Assembly (NCBI RefSeq): GCF_003171515.1
Contig: NC_089394.1
Span: 2,356,001-2,420,000, forward strand
Direction of reading: 5' to 3'
From: Pyrenophora tritici-repentis
Taxonomy: Eukaryota > Ascomycota > Dothideomycetes > Pleosporales > Pleosporaceae
Length of the DNA: 64,000 bases
In this document: positions 18,344-31,381 of the stretch, piece after piece
Layout: each line of letters starts with the position of its first letter
How positions within the stretch are numbered: position 1 is the first letter of the stretch
Made by a program: the position numbers and the translations under genes
Notes under the pieces: model-generated
The model's input: the letters and a program-made list of their open reading frames with translations, nothing else
What the model was told of the DNA's origin: nothing
Database searches by the model: none

Positions 18344-19388
18344 ATGGTAAAAAACATATATGGTCCTAATGAGGTTGCTCGACCTTTGGATATTGCCAAA
18401 GAGTCGCTCTTGATAGGTGGAGCCGCAGGTACGTATACACGACTCATCACTTCACGTAGTCTCGGTTCGCGGCACGTCTTGATTTGTGTTTTCCTCGGCT
18501 CCTCTTTAACGTTGATCCCATCACGCAAACCGCCAACTCCATCTGAACACATGTATTGCGTTTGAGCAGCGCAGATATAGGCGTGAATGCAAACTTCGAC
18601 AAACGTCGTTGGGAAAACGAAGAACGGCTTGTGATTCCATCTGTTTGTTTATAGTGTAACTGCCATTATTCACGGACAACGTGTCACATTATTTGCAACA
18701 TATTCAATTTATGCATCGATTGCTAATGGGTTCTTTAGCAATTCCTGGTACCGCTTTGGGTGCCTTTTTCGGTACACTCCGTACTCGGACCCCAGTTCTG
18801 TTCGCCGTTGCCTCAGGAGCACAGTGGTTCGCTATTGGAACAACATTCTGGGCTATCCGTACCTCCACACTTAATCATACCGGCCTACGCAACTGGTGGA
18901 GCATTAGTCGAGGTCTACCCATTGGCCCTCGAGATGATCTCCATCCATCTCCCTCCGACAAAGTCCGCGCCTCTGTCATCGCTGGTGGACTGACTGGCTT
19001 CAGTCTTGGGTTCCTGTTTCGCGGACCTCAAAATGTTATTCCGGGTACCATTATGTTTAGCTTGTTCGGATGGGCGGGACAACACAGCTATGACTATCTT
19101 GATGAGAGGAATTCCAGGAATCTCCGACAAAAGGCTGAAGCAACTGCAAATGGCGAGGACAAGCGCAAGGGCACCATCATGTACAAGCTTTCGCAGTACA
19201 AGTGGAGCCCAATAAGAGCTTTGAATGATGACGAGTATGAAAACATGATGCAGGAGAAGCTCTTGAATATTGAGGCCCAGATAGCAGTCATCGATGATAA
19301 AATTGAGGCACACAGGAAGAAGGCGGCGGAGATTGAAGCACAGCGGAAGATGAAGGAGATGGAAGAACAGATGCGAGCGTCGAAGTGA
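18344..19388 (+). CDS. Tim17/Tim22/Tim23-like mitochondrial membrane protein
   Basis: Two exons, 18344-18428 and 18739-19388, separated by a 310-nt intron (donor GTACGT, branch GCTAAT, acceptor TTTAG), give 244 residues. After MVKNIYGPNEVARPLDIAKES, four hydrophobic Gly/Ala-rich segments follow: LIGGAAAIPGTALGAFFG, VLFAVASGAQWFAIGTTFW, VIAGGLTGFSLGFLF and VIPGTIMFSLFGWAGQ. They have the small-residue GxxxG spacing of the Tim17 superfamily. A ~90-residue charged C-terminal helix (NIEAQIAVIDDKIEAHRKKA ...) is a probable coiled coil. It may be a TIMMDC1-like or other minor family member; I cannot name the orthologue. The intron is long for this window; an alternative start at 18681 would avoid it but would lose the conserved-looking N-terminus. 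Confidence 0.65.
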
Positions 19389-20565
19389 GGGAAATGTCGT
19401 GTGGTAATTATCCTTCCAAGTTCTCACCTCGTTTCTTGGCGTAAGATTTATTCCACCACGTCCCAAGTCGATTTCCGTGTATCTTTTCCCATCTGGATAA
19501 ACAATTCCCTATCACTAATGAATAACAAACTGTCGGCATAAAGTAAGAAAGTTGTTGCGTAAGGTGCCATTTGCCAATGCTGCGTCGTCAGCATTTTGAT
19601 GTTAATGTACTTCCAATTCACTTCATCTTATCAAGATTTTATGTTCTATAGTGTTGCCTATCCCTTGGCTGTCTCTATCAATCTTTCATACATTGTCTGC
19701 TCAGGTCTTCCTAATTCCTTTCCGTTCCTGACATCGTCCAGTGGCTTTTGCGAGAACCCGACTTATTCAACACCGCCACCACATGATGGTGTCGATGTAT
19801 CCTGGCTGACATGGCGCATCATACCATGAAGCATAGCTATCTGCACCAATGCAGTCATGTTGCACAATGATTTATCTCAAATTGCTGTGCATCCCAGTGC
19901 ACTGGCTGTGTTTGGATGAAGGTATCATGGCGGTGCAGCGATGACCATGACGAGAACACCATGACCACCCAAAAGTCCTCTGAAGCGCTCTTCTGCCATC
20001 TCATCTCAATTGTCATGCCATCGGCGCATTGGTTCTCCGACCTTCCAAAACCTGCCAGGCAACCGCGCAAACACTCGCAAATTCAGGGTCCAACCCACGC
20101 GCGCAACGCCCACACATACCACCCAACACCCACAATATACATCGTGTGTAAGTTTTAATTAGCGCAGCCTTCTTCCATCAAACAACGGCCACCAGCTGAG
20201 TTCGGAGAGGAGCGACCATACGGAAGATTGGCAGTCTGACTAATAATCTTCACAACATGGTTAATCGCTCCAGACCCGAGCACACCTGGAGGTCCTTGTT
20301 TCGAAACCAACGGAAAACGGCCCTTTGGCATAAAAACCAAGGACGGTACAGTTTAAACGTCGGGCTCCGCCGGGAATTTCCCTCTCCTCAATAGGAGAAG
20401 CCTGCTTTTTTGCGATTTTTTTAAAATGCTTTTTTTGCTTCATCTCATCTTATCTTCGGAAGAGTATAGTGAATGTTACCTAATACTATCTATGAGCAGG
20501 AGTGTGAGCGGTAGGGCCGTAGAGTGTTATTCCATTATTTTTGCTTCTATCTAATCCTATTCAAT
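19389..20565. other. Intergenic between convergent genes, nothing recognised
   Basis: About 1.2 kb flanked by the 3' ends of two genes. T-rich on the plus strand at 19.4-19.7 kb, consistent with 3' UTR. No domain, tRNA or repeat recognised. Confidence 0.5.
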
Positions 20566-21648
20566 CTACTGCTTAACATCTATGGGCTTACCGCCCTGTT
20601 CACCACTCATCAAGCAAACTTCGAGAATCTCCAAGTCCTTCAAAGCTTCCTCAGGACTCTGCATCTCATTCCTCTTCCCCTCCTCTAGACTCTTAGCCCA
20701 AGCCTTGATCTCCTGGTTTACGCCATTGCCCTCATCCGGGAACTCCTTGGTCTCCGCCTCTTTGCCGTCTCTCGTAACAATAACCTTCCCGCGAGATACA
20801 TGCACAGAGCCCTTTTCACACGCAACAAGGTACTCAGAGCCCGTGTCCGTTGTTCCGAAAGAGATGGAAAGGGTACCAGACGCGCCGTTGCCAAGCTGCA
20901 TTGTGGCATTGAGCGTGTCGACGGGCGGAAGATATTCTTGCAGCTGCGCAGTAAAGGCACTGACCTTGTTGATCTTCTGTCCACCGCCCTGGAGCAGCAA
21001 ACGCGTCGCGGCAACAAAATGCACGCCGCCGTCTAGCAGAAAGCCACCCTGGTGCTCGGGCTTCTTGCGCCACTCCGTCTCATAGTACTTGCTACCAGGC
21101 TGCACCAGGAGGGCTACACGAACTCTGAAGGAGAGAATACGGCCCAGCGAAGCAACTTGCTGGGAGCCCCAGACGTAGGAATCGATGAAGCGGAAGTTCT
21201 CGGCTACGGTGTAGATGGCGGATGTGTTGGATGCGTCTTGGGTCCATGAGAGGAGTTCTTGGGCGGTGGCGAGGTCTTTAGCGATGGGCTTCTCGGCGAA
21301 GACGTGTTTACCAGCTGCTAGGGCCTTTTTGATGTAGTCTGGTTGGGCGGGGATGGGCAGGCTTGAGTTTGGAATATTAGCGCCTGTCGTATCATTCCGT
21401 GAAAGTTCTACTTACGCAATCACCACGCCTTTTACGTCGTTCCTTTTGAGTAGGTCCTCGAACTTCTTGCCATCTTGATCGTCGCTGTAGAGTTCCACGT
21501 CCGAGAGCTTCTCAGACAGAGCCTTTGCAGATTTGAGGGAGCGCGAGTATACAGCCTTTAGGCTTAAATTGGGAGTGTCTTGGATAGCTGGGAGATGTTC
21601 TTCTTTGGCGAAGATGCCGCTACCAATAAGTGCGATTCCAATTGCCAT
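20566..21648 (-). CDS. Gfo/Idh/MocA-family NAD(P)-dependent oxidoreductase
   Basis: Two exons, 21416-21648 and 20566-21361, with a 54-nt intron give 342 residues. The N-terminal Rossmann fold has ALIGSGIFAKEEHLPAI (G-x-G-x-x-A-type dinucleotide loop). The family motif EKPIA, whose lysine contacts substrate and cofactor, sits near residue ~100 in AGKHVFAEKPIAKDLA. The C-terminal alpha/beta domain contains GGFLLDGGVHFVAATRLLL, in which the DGGVH histidine/aspartate fits the active-site position. Splicing joins GVVIA to LPIPAQPDYIKKAL across a split Ala codon, restoring the fold. The substrate, probably a sugar or polyol derivative, cannot be told from sequence. Confidence 0.88.
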
Positions 21649-22932
21649 ACTTGGTGATAATCGTGAAAAGTTCTATAGAGCATTCAAGGCTACACCCCTC
21701 TCCTAGATATATTCTTCTTGTATGTCTCTCGCACTCGGCTGTACTGCGGCTAAATGGCAATTAATAGTCAATGATGCAGTAATTTCTTCCAATCGCACCA
21801 ACGATGCGAACCGTGGCGGGGTACATGGCGCTGCCCCACGCTGCCGATGACGTCGGGAGCTATGCTGCATATAGCAAGGGTAACAGTCCTTCATGAGGCC
21901 CCAACTTCATCTTCTCCACATGCGTTCTTCGACACTTTTGATTATGTGTTCGTCTTTCTCTTTACTTTCCGTTGTTACGCGGCTGAGAGCACAATGTAAC
22001 ACGAAACGCTGCCTCGGTAGCATCATGCCGGCTCGGTTCACGTCTCACCGCGTGAAATAGGCCAGTTCCTTGCATACTACGCAAGAGCGCCTTCTTATCT
22101 TACGGGAATTGAAACAATAGAACTGAGTTATCTCGAATCTTTGCGACTGCTTTGCAAAGCCTCGTGTACGCAGAGCTTGGGGTTTGGGTGTTCCTGTCGC
22201 GGGACGGCCGCACAGGCAAGCGCTGTCTCGTGTCAAAACTGGACCCATTCAAACGGCCTCGACGCATCCAACGAACCCTCCACTTTCCGACATGGTAAAA
22301 CGTCGCAGTGGAGCTCAGATGTACATCGTCGCACTCTGACGCGTAGTGGCGCGTTGCTTTTGGGCCGCGCTGTCATCAAGGTGTTGTCTCATGAGCGTGA
22401 CAATCGACTGATTCGCAAACCACCAACATTTTAGTGGCATTGCGACGGATGTTGACAATCACTTCGTCCATCACACGGATTTCAGCTATATTTTGTATGC
22501 GTGATGCACGTGGCGTGTCCTCTTATTGGATTGTCTCATGGAAAGTTCCGACACAGTGAAACACCAACTGTGTTGGACGTCATCGGCAGTTGAGAAGCAA
22601 CGTGCAGCAGTCATGCTTGCGCAGCGACTCCCATGTAACAGGACCATCAGTGACCATCTCCGGGTCCAGCTTTGCCTGCAATGCCTCAGGGCTGTTTCGT
22701 TGGTGCTGGGCGGACCCTGACCGTCGATATCGGGTAGACGAACCTAAGGTGATAAAGGTGGATAGTGCCCGGATGCATTACTCCAAAGCTGGACTCGTCT
22801 GCAACAAACTGTTGATTGTTTACTCTCTGAAATTTTCGATTCTTTCAACGCGGGTCGTTCTTCGAGGCTGCTGGTAGTCTTGTCGATTCTTCTTCTATCT
22901 ATTCCTTTTTTCTCCTTCACAATTTAGCCAAG
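21649..22932. other. Divergent spacer between the oxidoreductase and MFS transporter genes
   Basis: About 1.3 kb containing the upstream regions of two outward-facing genes. Pyrimidine-rich sequence at 22885-22920, just ahead of the transporter ATG, is typical of a fungal core promoter or leader. No specific operator recognised. Confidence 0.45.
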
Positions 22933-24655
22933 ATGGGTTTGGGCATTCTAGACGACCGCCATATGGCAGCCCCTCCGGGTACATCTACCATCAACGACCC
23001 AGGGCCGGAGATTGACTCCAAGGTGGATACGAGCCATTTCAAGCGTGACGGCGACACCATCCTACAACCACAGCCATCTGATAGCCCCAACGATCCGTTA
23101 AACTGGTCACCTCTCAGGAAGGAATGTCTCATGTGGTTTCTTGCTTTCAGTTCGGGAGTCACAACATCTCTCGGCCCAATGGTGTCACCAGCTCTCCCAC
23201 TCCTCGCCGAAAAGTACAAAGTCAGCATCGACATGGTGGCAAGTCTGCTCATTGGATTCGTCGCCTTCTGGATCGGCTTCACGACTTTCTTCACGGCAGC
23301 TGGAGCAAATGTCTGGGGCAAGCGTCCGTTCTTCGTTATCTCGACAGCCGTACTGCTCGGTACCTGTGTGTGGGGGTTCTTCACTGGGGTATGTTGGATT
23401 CGATGAGGTTCAAAACTGTATAAACTGACCGCATGCAGTCATTCGTTTCTCTAGCCGTTATGCGTGTTGTCCAGGGTATCGCATCAGCTCCTCTCGAGAC
23501 CCTCGTCACTTCCACCGTTTCAGATATGTACTTTGTTCATCAGCGTGGTGCTCGTATTGCAGTATGGGGGTGCATGTTGGCCAGCGGTGTTCTTCTCGGG
23601 TATTTGCCATCCAAACCACTTCTGAACATTGCTGACATTATTTCCCAAGTCAAACTATCTCAGGAGCGATCATCCAGAACATCTCCTTCGAGGCAACCTT
23701 TGGTGTTGCAGCCATCGTTTTCGTCCCCATCATGTTCGGCATGTATTTTTTCGCCCTCGAAACTAGCTACTACAGCGAGCGCCCCAGTGGCGAGAAAAAG
23801 GTTGCCGGCGACGAGAAGCGCACTTCTTTCATGGAAATCGAGGAAGACAGAGTGACCTATGCTAGCCAACTAGCCCTTTTCCGCGGTCGCTTGTCGAAAG
23901 AGTCTTTCTGGAAGAACGTTTGGAAGCCAGTCCCGCTCATCGCCTTCCCAGCCGTGCTATTCAGTACTATGTGAGATATCCCAGATATGCACTCAACCTA
24001 GTTTACTATACTGACTTCACACAGCGTCTACTCAACTGGCTTCTGCTGGCTCCTCACCTTCTCCGTTCTCTCCGTGAACGTCTTCTCCGCACCTCCCTAC
24101 AAGCTAAACCCGCTTCAAATCGGCCTCACCAACCTTCCCCTCCTCGGCGTCGCGCTCATCTCCTCACCTCTCTCTGGCTGGTCCGCCGACGCAATCGCAA
24201 AATTTATGGCCCGCCGCAACAAAGGTGTCTTTGAGCCTGAATTCCGCCTCGCCCTCATGATCCCCGCTACTGTTTTCTCCACCGTCGGCTTCCTCGGCTT
24301 CGGCATGTGCGTTGAGCAGGGCCTCCCCCTCGCCTGGCCTATGACATTTATGGCTATCCACTCGCTGTCTGTTCCGTTTGCTTCGACAGCTAGTTTGACC
24401 TATGTCATTGATTGTCATCCCAGAGACGCCAATCAGGCGTTTGTCACGATCAACTTTACAAAAGCTGTGCTGACTTTCATCGCTACTACGTATGCCAGTG
24501 GTATTCTAATAAATTATGGGCCGACGGCGACATTTAATGGCATTATGATGATGAATTTGGGTATTAGTGCGTTTACGATCCCAGCGTACATTTTTGGAAA
24601 GCGGTTTAGGAGTCTTGTTGCTAGAAGTGCGTTTGCGCAGAAGTTGTCGGGTTAG
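22933..24655 (+). CDS. MFS transporter (DHA1-like drug:H+ antiporter type)
   Basis: Four exons (22933-23388, 23439-23599, 23650-23970, 24025-24655) with 50-54-nt introns give 522 residues. The N-terminal ~65 residues are soluble, with the DPLNWSPLRKE box that precedes TM1 in fungal DHA1 transporters. Twelve hydrophobic segments are expected; clear ones include CLMWFLAFSSGVTTSLG, MVASLLIGFVAFWIGF, VLLGTCVWGFFTG, ILINYGPTATFNG. The motif-C-like region reads VLLGQTISGAI, and the conserved AVMRVVQGIASAPLETL segment lies in TM4. The central loop between TM6 and TM7 is charged (SERPSGEKKVAGDEKR). The third exon's acceptor at 23648-23649 was chosen because it alone restores LLGQTISGAII. Substrate unknown; efflux at the plasma membrane is the usual role. 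Confidence 0.88.
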
Positions 24656-26019
24656 AATTTTGCACTCCTTTGTATGGAATGTGAATGACAGTTAGAGTTT
24701 CTAACGATATTTTTTTGGTTATTTTAGCGGCGCTTTTGGGTGGAAGCGATATGGAATGGAGTGGAATACCAACGCCCAGTAGATTCAAGATATGCCTTTC
24801 GACTTACTTATGGCTATGTTTTACGTTGAAACTCGCTAACCCAAGATTTGCATGATAGTCGGCGGATACCTACCAGACAGATTGAAGGAGCTTCGCAAAA
24901 TCGTTTAGAAATGGACTTGTACCTCACCACCCATCTTTTCGCACAATGCCTTTGCCTGTAGACGACGCAGTAGCTGCCGCATTCATTTTGGCAATCAATG
25001 CTGTTAGGTAATATACATGCGCGATGTCACCATCATGGGGTGATTTCCAGCTTCCCCTCCACGGATTGTGCGTGCGGATGCAATCGGTTCGTATTCTACC
25101 AAGTCATCTTCGTCATCTATAGCGCCAGCGGATGTATAAAACCGATTCGGGGTTCCTTGCAGGCATTCGCAGACCCTGGATGCAACGGCCCGAGCGGGGT
25201 AAGTCAGGCACAGAGATACAGTGATTCACATACCGCTTGTCGGATTTATTTCCGCTGTGTCGCAAGCGCTGGAGTCAGTGCTGTAAGTTAAGGCAGCTGC
25301 AGGTGCTAAGTCTGAGCGCATCAACGTTGACTAACTATCGTATGTGGGGCCATAGTACAGCCGAGAAGACGGAACCAATGACCAAATGAATATTGGTCTC
25401 CACAATAGAAGTCGGTAGCTCCCATTCGGATTACCTCATCAGGCAATGTCAATGGGAGAAGAGAAGAACCCCCGTGCATGTGTGGGCGCATCTTTTTTTT
25501 CCGATTCCTATCCCATCGCCAGGTAACACCGGACCTGCAGATTGTACTTAGAGTTCTATAGTGAGGCTACGGACTAGACCGCAGAACTCCAACACCGATA
25601 CGAAAATCACAAGGTATGTAATGCAGGCCGATGTTAGATGCTTTGGCAAGATGGGATGTCACACCTGGGCCTATCTAGGAATTATCCAATTACACCTGGG
25701 CAGGCGCGATGTGTAACATCAGGGTTCAACCTAAACCAAGTGAACTAACGACCCGGAAACGTCTATAACTGGAACGGTCCGATCATGGAGACTAGATTGA
25801 CTACGGTCTGGAGGTAATCGTCAGACCAGGCCGAGAACACGTCGATTTCTGCTCCGGAGTGTCTGTGGAGACTGAGTACGGTTCCTCTTTTTTTGCTGAG
25901 TATACTGACTCGGGTGCTGATACGCCTGGGTATAAAGACCCCTAAATCCTTTACCATTCTACGATTACCTTTCTCGTTACCATTCTCATACAAATTACAA
26001 GCACTTATCTAAAGTAAAG
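24656..26019. other. Intergenic, nothing recognised
   Basis: About 1.4 kb between the MFS gene and a small secreted protein gene. No domain-bearing frame seen. The last ~150 bases before the ATG at 26020 are pyrimidine/purine-skewed as in a promoter or leader. Confidence 0.45.
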
Positions 26020-26740
26020 ATGAAGCTCATCTCGATTATCACTCCTGCTTGCCTTTTGGGCATAGCTGCATCAGTTGACATGTCTAAGTACACTCCAAAA
26101 GGGTCTGGAGTGGATGTGGGATTCAAAGCTTTCCTTAAAGAGTACGTACACCATCCCATAAACTCTCTGGCAAAAATTACCTAGTGTGATCGGAGTACAT
26201 GACTAAAGATTTGCAGACTCTATGCATCGGCTGAGGACCCAGCTTCGACGACAACCTTCACCGACTTCTTCACGAAAGACGGAAAGCTCATTGTTGTCGA
26301 AAACGTTGCCAGTAACCCCAAGGACATCATCGCGTTGAAGCAGGAGCTACTGCCAACAGCTGGCACCAAGCATTGGAACCATCTTCCCAATGTTACCACA
26401 GTTTCCTCAGAGACGAGCGCTCAAAAGACCTACGAGGTGCTTGGTATAATTGAGTCACGATTTGATGGTGGCAACTGTTCTCAGGCATAGTACGTTCTAA
26501 GCCCCCAGCTATCTCTGTTGCATTCTGGTAGTTTTTGTGGAAGTATGCTAACAATGGGACTGCCATAGCTACTCGAGCCGCTTTACTGTCACGAAGAACA
26601 CCGCTGGTTCACCTAACCTCACACCCCACAGTGGAAGCCTAGTGGCCTATGACGACTTCGTCGTAAGTCCAATGCATTCGCCGACCGACATAGCCTGTGA
26701 AACTTAGGGTGGGCGTTGGAGAGCACGATTTGGTGATTGA
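26020..26740 (+). CDS. Small secreted SnoaL/NTF2-like protein
   Basis: Four exons (26020-26141, 26217-26489, 26569-26662, 26708-26740), joined by GT-AG introns of 75, 79 and 45 nt, give 173 residues. MKLISIITPACLLGIAAS is a convincing signal peptide. The mature part follows the plan of SnoaL-like NTF2-fold proteins: an N-terminal helix FKAFLKELYASAEDP, then TTFTDFFTKDGKLIVVENVA, a helix with KQELLP, a central TKHWNHLPNVTTVS and VLGIIESRFDGGNCSQAYYSSRFTV, and a C-terminal strand YDDFVGGRWRARFGD. The final 33-nt exon was chosen because the donor GTAAGT at 26663 is strong and the join restores a YDDFV-GGRW strand; reading through would give a different tail ending at 26706-26708. A secreted enzyme, ligand-binder or effector are all possible. 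One cysteine only. Confidence 0.72.
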
Positions 26741-29700
26741 ATATTTCGGCGAATTCGATCGGTACGCAGGCCGCGTAGGATTCTTCTAATAGATATGATC
26801 GTAATGATATTACTGTACAGGAAAAGAGCATTCTACAGCTTCCTCCATGCTACTCTCCTCTAGTGTTACTATTCTCCTCCATCTAAGCCAATGATCTACT
26901 CTTATTTTCTGCGTAAAAGCAGCATTTGATTGATAAATAGCCTTAAACCTTACCATGACACCTCCGACACCATATGCTAACAAATCCCGAAGAGCCTCGG
27001 AGCACGGTTCAAGGACAGAGCAAGCTGGAAAGCTTGGCGATCACAGGCAGTTTCGGGACCTCTGGGTTTGGATAAATACCACTCTCGGCGCTCTTTACTG
27101 CAGCCGATCATGTCTAAGATTATACCGGTACGAGCGCTTGAGGCCGAGCTAGACCTAACTCAGTCTAGCTCCTTAACCTACCGGTGGGAGTGGAGTACAA
27201 AGCCCACCTAAGTGAAGCAAAGCTCGGAACAACGAATCCCAAGCTCTCTTATCTCAAATAGAGAATTTCGTACATGACAATCAAGAGCTACGATATCCCA
27301 GGATTCAACACAACAATGACGTCACCAAAATGTCAGACGGACGCACCCGAGAAGCCCGCACTAAATTAAGCAAATCGCATATAAGATGACATCGTACGGG
27401 TTTGAATCACAAGAACAGGGCTTACTCACCGCATCATTTCGGCTCTACTACAAGACCGAGCGATGCGCGCACAGGTTTTCGGAGTAGATGCTATGTCGGG
27501 AAGAGGCTCCACAAGGCGTGCAAGAACTTCAATATCTCGCTTTACTTACTCCAGGCCAGGTTTGACTATATAAGACTGATTTTTCATCCCAAAGCAGCAG
27601 CCGACTAAGTAGTGCAAGCCGCTTTCCGCGTTCATGGGCTGAAGCCTCTAAACACCAGGTAGTTACCTAAGGTGGAAAGAAGCGCGTTGCTGAAAGAATC
27701 TATAGAAGTTGGTAGAGGCACTTAGCTTCAAGGCAAGTGTAGCGAGGGAAGGCTACACGATACAGATGAACGAGCACTACTCCTCACAAATAATCTACAC
27801 AAGCAGTGCTACTATTACATTCAGTAGTAGATAAATAGCGATATCACAAAAAAGACAAAACAAAGCCGGTATGGTTCTTAGCCAGTATCCACCGAATACG
27901 TAAAACTAGATAATAGAGCACGTACTTCTATACGGAGCAACAAGCGGTGTAGTAATGATCTATGTTCGATGGCAGCTGTATGCTTTCAGCAAACTCTTGA
28001 CTTCCGTAGCTACTAACACATCCTTGGCGGTCTTTGCGTTGGCACTGTCTATAATACTAGCCATAGCGATGGCCTTCTGGAAATCATGTAGTCCTAATAT
28101 ACGTTGGGGCTTCATAGCGTAGTGCAAGGGCTTCCCATAGGAAAGAGTGCTCGGTATAGTAACAAAGATTGTATGAATATCATGTGTGCATGTAGTTGTC
28201 TTAGTGGTATTCGTTGATGAACTTCGTTGCGCTCCCTAACTATATCCTCTTCTGTCAAGCGCTCTTCGGCTCTATCCATCCCGATTCACTCCACCACAAC
28301 TGTTTGGAGCCTAGCCATAGGTATGCGGCAAGCAAACTAGGAACAATGAGAGTAAAGTGCAGGGGCTCCCTCAAAGTTCTTGAGTGTTTCGACATTCTTT
28401 ATGCAGCCGTTTTCTTGCTTACACCAATGTTCCTAAGTTATGAAAATGGTAAGTTTACTGTTCATTGTAAACAATTGTAAAATTTTAACAACATACGTAA
28501 GTACAGTCCTGGCATGCCGTAGGCGGACCGTGTTTTCTTCTAAACGAGCAACAGATGCCATTGCCACTGCCGGAATAGATACATCTCTAGATAAGTAGCC
28601 GACAGGTTAGTAACCAAAGGCTAAAAGAGTAAGCGAACGGGTAGAGCATACATCACGAGCGACGGCGCTGAAGCCTAAACTAAGCAGTAAAATGATAGTT
28701 CGTAGGCTGAACAACGTGTTGTTTTCAAAGGTAACAGCTGGTTACGCAATATGTAGGGTATCAGGCCAAGGATTCTCTTTGATCGTGAATTTGCTGCGTC
28801 GATGTGATCTCTTGACTTCCTTTGAATGCGATAGCTTTGGGTGTCTCGGGACTGTAACAGAGCTATATAGGGCATCTCCTTGGTCTTACATTGAACCATC
28901 CCGCGTTTAGACAAAATGGGCACTTGCTGACTACGGTAACTGCCGTAGTCCCAACACGTGAGCAACCGATAGACAGCCGATTGGTCTTCGAGTACCCGAA
29001 TTTTGCTGATCCATCTGGAGAACGACCGAGGGGTTGAGTTAGGTTTAGTTGGTCTCACGTTAGACCCGATCTCTTGGTCATTTTTCAGACGGATCAACAG
29101 AGTCCGGGTGTTTTAAACCGGCTTATGGCCGCTATACAGAAGGGACGCAGGATATGAGATGGACGATACAGAAGAGGCACGGTATAAGCGAGGTGTTGGG
29201 TGAATTGAGTCTGATGAGGGATATAGGGTTGGGGAGTGAAGGGAAGGGCGGGTGATGTGAAGTGGGAGAACCTTTAGTTCTGCCAGTTCTCGTAAATATT
29301 GCTCGAGTGACTTAGATGAGCTCTAAGTAGAGGGGAGTTATGATGATTGTATATGTAAGTGATGTCTATGCTTAGCAGCAGATTTTCACAACGCAGTTTT
29401 GTTGTAACAACAACACAAGTAGAGGGGAGTTATGATATGAGTGGTCCGTCTAAGAGCTCCTTGACACGTACTAGGACGCGCTTGTTGTCGACTACTTTCT
29501 TCTTAATACCTTCGATGTCGCTGTTCGGGCCTTGCACGGCGATGGGGCACAAGGTAGCAGAGCGACATGATTCGGTTCGTGATCTATGAAACGGTAAAAA
29601 ATGCTCATTCGATTCACCTAAAAGCTTTGAATGACCTCCATACAATAGAAGCAAGCACGCACTCCTGTCCGAGCAGTGGAAGAGGCGACCGAGTGCTCCA

Positions 29701-31381
29701 GAGTGTCCTAATAGTTGCAAGCGTGACGAGCGTACATGAAAACCTACGCTCTAGGATATCACTATTGTATAGGATTTATTCCAATATTGAGTATCAGAAG
29801 CTCGCTCACAGTGAAAAGGCGCGCACGTTAGCCAGAATGTTACAACCTACTGTGCATTAGTACACTGAACAAAAACTTAATACTAACCAAATCTAAGCAC
29901 CAGCACAGACAGACTTACCTTCCTTGAGTACAAGTCAGTTATAGCGGGAAAGACACATATATCTCCGCTTACATTATCTGAATAATATCGTCACGACCAT
30001 GAAGACCTCCTGACCTTTCTACGCTCTTTCAAGGACTGCGTTCAGATGCTTTACAGGTAATCCTGGATTTGCAAATATATAGAGCGCAAGATCAAGGATA
30101 CTAGGGGAACCCTTCATTGGAGGGAAGAAGCATAGTATGGACGCGTTTAGAGCGTGGAAGTTGTTGAAGTGGCATTGATGGTGGTGCAGCAAGGCGCTGG
30201 GTATAACGGCGTTGTGTGTCATTGCCTACACTGAGATGTAATGCCCTGTAGTATTTTTCTGATTTGCACTCGTTTCTCTGTATATGTCGTAATCATAGTA
30301 GCGGTACCTTTGACATTGAGACCACGGGTACGTCCGAAGTCGAAAGCGCCAAGCAGCTTATCTAAACAAGCTAAGCTCCTTCCCTAGTTAAGTAACTTAC
30401 CTCGCCTTTTCCGAAAACCCCATCTTTTTCCGCTCCAGCTTAACTAAAAGTCCTAGATCGACATGGGAAACCCCCATTTCCCTGCTTCTTCACATCTTCT
30501 GTCCTCCCACCCGCGCACGGAAACGGGCACACGCGCGTACGGTACGCAACCCACGACGTCATTTTCCCACGCCTATCATCCTCACATAAATAACGCGTCA
30601 CAAGCCACCTGGGCAGGCTAGGTAGTCAGACTAGTCGCGCCCTACACAAATCGCGCATGGAGAATCACTAAGAAAAAAAATAGAACGCGATCAGATGTGT
30701 GTAATCCTTGATTTGATGTTTTGTTTGTTTGTTTGTTTGTGGGTATCTGTAGGCCTATCGCATCCTACCCATGCAAATCTTCGTATACATGGCTGCAATC
30801 GTACAAATCCCAAATCCTAAACTCCTGCGAACCCAACCGGGACTGGCTAATACAAGCCGTCAACCTTTTTTTTGATGTCGTGTCTAATCCCATGCTGGAA
30901 AAAAGAAACCCAGCTCCAAAAATGAAAAAAATGAAAAAACTCCGTCATAAAAATCGTTCCTGCTATCCGGCGCTGGTTCTGTTCGTGTGTGATGATGCTG
31001 CGTGCATGGGTCGTTGATGTGTGGAAGAACCTGCTCCTTTTGTTTTCGTGAGTGGTGTATGTACAATTTTGAGACGTTGTTGTTTGGCATCTTCCGGTTC
31101 GCACGAGCGAGTGGTGATGATGCGACAGCCGGTGTCGTGATTGCTAGCGTGGGGAGGAAGAGGCAACATTGTCCAGTATGTGTGTATGTATGTGTAATAC
31201 CGTCGGGCATTTACTTTTTGTTCCCTGTCAGATGGTGGGGAGAAGAGAGCAGCTGAGTGTTGGCCGTGGGGGTTGAGGGTGGGGAAGTAGCCGCGTGGTG
31301 GTTGATCCGTGTCGATCTCTACATCGCTGCAGCTCTCTGGGTGAAAGATACAGGGAAGATGGGAAATCGACTCATAGATAG
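26741..31381. other. Gene-poor, probably decayed repetitive interval
   Basis: No intact gene seen in 4.6 kb. Frames are short and broken on both strands, and base composition drifts toward A+T. A possible fossil frame is at 27960-28115 (minus), with the sensible helix AIAMASIIDSANAKTAKDVL. Small hairpins occur at 27145-27172 and 28929-28950. The pattern suggests old transposon remains, perhaps mutated by RIP, but no element family could be named. The TTTG microsatellite at 30720-30739 and a 20-bp direct repeat near 29.3-29.4 kb are in this stretch. The region 30.7-31.4 kb may be the 3' UTR of the small frame at 31382-31612. Confidence 0.45.
29325..29436. repeat. 20-bp direct repeat with 92-bp period
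   Basis: AAGTAGAGGGGAGTTATGAT occurs at 29325-29344 and 29417-29436 within otherwise unrecognised sequence. It could be a transposon footprint or the remains of a tandem repeat. Confidence 0.7.

Noticed and set aside
20160..20443. Possible 5S rRNA or small protein
   Set aside because: The box A/C-type internal promoter and 5S stem pattern are absent, and the frames have no recognisable motif.
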